A stretch of 6,649 bases of DNA from positions 1-6,649 of the forward strand of contig PMBW01000270.1 of assembly GCA_003153075.1 (NCBI GenBank), read 5' to 3'. Of the stretch, positions 6,188 through 6,649 are shown one piece after another (position 1 is the first letter of the stretch; the number at the start of each line of letters is the position of its first letter). The stretch comes from Dehalococcoidia bacterium (lineage in GTDB: Bacteria > Chloroflexota > Dehalococcoidia > Dehalococcoidales > Fen-1064). The notes beneath the pieces were generated by a model. The model was not told the DNA's origin. It saw only the letters and a program-made list of their open reading frames with translations, and made no database searches. The translations under genes were made by a program, and so were the position numbers.

Positions 6188-6224
6188 AAGAGGGGCTCGC
6201 TGTTCAAGCAAGCCCCTTCTTTAT
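6188..6224. terminator. Bidirectional intrinsic terminator
   Basis: GGGGCT (6192-6197) pairs with AGCCCC (6211-6216), then after one C-A mismatch GCT (6199-6201) pairs with AGC (6207-6209) around a 5-nt GTTCA loop. A T-rich tract (TTCTTTATTTG) follows on the right and an A-rich tract (GAAACAAAAG) lies on the left. It can therefore end transcription from both the dehydrogenase-like gene and the convergent small membrane protein gene. Confidence 0.85.
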
Positions 6225-6246
6225 TTGTTAAACACGGCGATTGTTT

Positions 6247-6504
6247 TTAGCGGTTTATCCACCACATCAGTCCGCCGATGCCGGCTGTAACAATACCGAC
6301 TACAATGGCAATCCAGCCGCCGGTAATCAATGCTCCGGGTTCCGGGCGGGGAGGCCAACGGGAAAAAAACTCACGCAGGTCAAAGCCGTTGATCAAAGAA
6401 TCGTAATAATTGTTTCCCTCTTTAGCGCCCCAGATAATTAATCCGACGCCGAGGGCGAATATTACCGCGCCAATTATTATCGGAAGTAAATAAGTAATAC
6501 TCAT
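6247..6504 (-). CDS. Small two-helix membrane protein of unknown function
   Basis: Not recognised as a named family. The 85-aa product has two clear membrane segments, about 4-26 (Leu/Ile/Gly-rich) and 58-82 (Gly/Ile/Val-rich, ending MWW), joined by a polar loop of about 30 residues with KEG, NNYYDS, DLREFFSRW and a Pro-rich PPRPEP turn. It should sit in the cytoplasmic membrane as a hairpin. The ATG at 6504 is preceded by GGAGG (6515-6511) at 6 nt, which strongly supports translation. It converges on the dehydrogenase-like gene and shares the terminator near 6204. No neighbour suggests a role. Confidence 0.8.
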   Translation of the reverse strand: MSITYLLPIIIGAVIFALGVGLIIWGAKEGNNYYDSLINGFDLREFFSRWPPRPEPGALITGGWIAIVVGIVTAGIGGLMWWINR

Positions 6505-6535
6505 ACCTTACCTCCACATTAGAGGTTTAGTAATT

Positions 6536-6564
6536 ATGTTACTCGCTTTTAGCTCAATACTCAA
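6536..6564 (-). promoter_or_regulatory. Possible promoter for the two-helix membrane protein
   Basis: On the minus strand TTGAGT (6564-6559) and TAACAT (6541-6536) are 17 bp apart, giving a leader of about 25 nt that includes GGAGG. The -35 hexamer is formed by the heptamer repeat at 6553-6566 read in reverse. Confidence 0.35.
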
Positions 6565-6566
6565 TA
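6553..6566 (+). repeat. Two exact copies of heptamer CTCAATA
   Basis: CTCAATA is repeated exactly at 6553-6559 and 6560-6566 and abuts the 30-bp palindrome. A further single CTCAATA lies at 6114-6120, just after the dehydrogenase-like gene. The units match the first unit of the heptamer array at 5027. Confidence 0.55.
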
Positions 6567-6596
6567 CATCAAGGGGGAAATATTTCCCCCTTGATG
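6567..6596. terminator. Perfect 30-bp palindrome, probable factor-independent hairpin
   Basis: CATCAAGGGGGAAA (6567-6580) is followed by TA and then its exact reverse complement to 6596. As RNA it folds into a 13-bp stem with a 4-nt AUAU loop on either strand. No T tract follows on either side, so it is not a textbook terminator. It lies about 30 nt past a possible stop codon of a leftward gene at 6627, so 3'-end protection or termination for that gene is the simplest reading. Confidence 0.6.
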
Positions 6597-6626
6597 CTGA
6601 AACCGAACTATTCAATAAACGCGTTA

Positions 6627-6649
6627 TTATTTTACTTCTACGGTAGCGC
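6627..6649 (-). CDS. Possible last codons of a leftward gene entering from the right edge
   Basis: The minus strand from 6647 reads Ala-Thr-Val-Glu-Val-Lys and then TAA (6629-6627). The peptide looks like a natural protein end, and a strong hairpin follows it at 6567-6596. Six codons are too few to name a product or be sure that it is coding. Confidence 0.3.

Noticed and set aside
6506..6649. Open minus-strand frame running from the right edge through the palindrome to 6506
   Set aside because: It translates the palindrome and heptamers and has no protein-like character; the alternative frame ending ATVEVK at 6627 is more natural.

Overview
This is a bacterial chromosomal window of housekeeping and small accessory genes. 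No mobile element, phage gene, rRNA, tRNA or CRISPR array was seen. Base composition is near balanced, and several genes have strong GGAGG-type ribosome binding sites. The pairing of a type III pantothenate kinase (CoaX) with a fused CoaBC, plus a Mut7-C RNase and an HD-GYP protein, fits an anaerobic Chloroflexota (Dehalococcoidia-like) or clostridial/Peptococcaceae-type bacterium. The window alone does not decide between them.

Layout: the left edge holds the 3' end of an HD-GYP cyclic-di-GMP phosphodiesterase gene on + (1-585). It converges on a leftward run of five genes on - between 4778 and 674. In transcription order these are a YhhQ-type queuosine-precursor transporter, a metallo-beta-lactamase-fold hydrolase (4-bp ATGA overlap with the transporter), a Mut7-C RNase with a zinc ribbon, coaX and coaBC. 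A good promoter lies between the Mut7-C gene and coaX, so the run is probably two transcription units. CoaX phosphorylates pantothenate, and CoaBC carries out the next two steps to 4'-phosphopantetheine. The coaX-coaBC pair is therefore a compact CoA-biosynthesis module.

Right of the divergent intergenic region at 4779-4851, a 55-aa Cys-rich protein of unknown function is encoded on +. A 295-bp non-coding stretch with a promoter follows. Next is a 3-hydroxyacyl-CoA dehydrogenase-like gene (5315-6100) that lacks the usual catalytic Asn and much of its C-terminal domain. A bidirectional hairpin terminator (around 6204) separates it from a convergent gene for an 85-aa two-helix membrane protein. 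The right edge has a perfect 30-bp palindrome and possibly the last codons of another leftward gene.

The most unusual signals are a degenerate 7-bp-periodic repeat (CTCAATA / CTAAATA / ATACCAA types) in four intergenic gaps, the altered HAD-like enzyme, a Cys-to-Ser change in the CoaC flap of CoaBC, the small Cys-rich protein, and the long palindrome. I did not find a clearly new multi-gene system.
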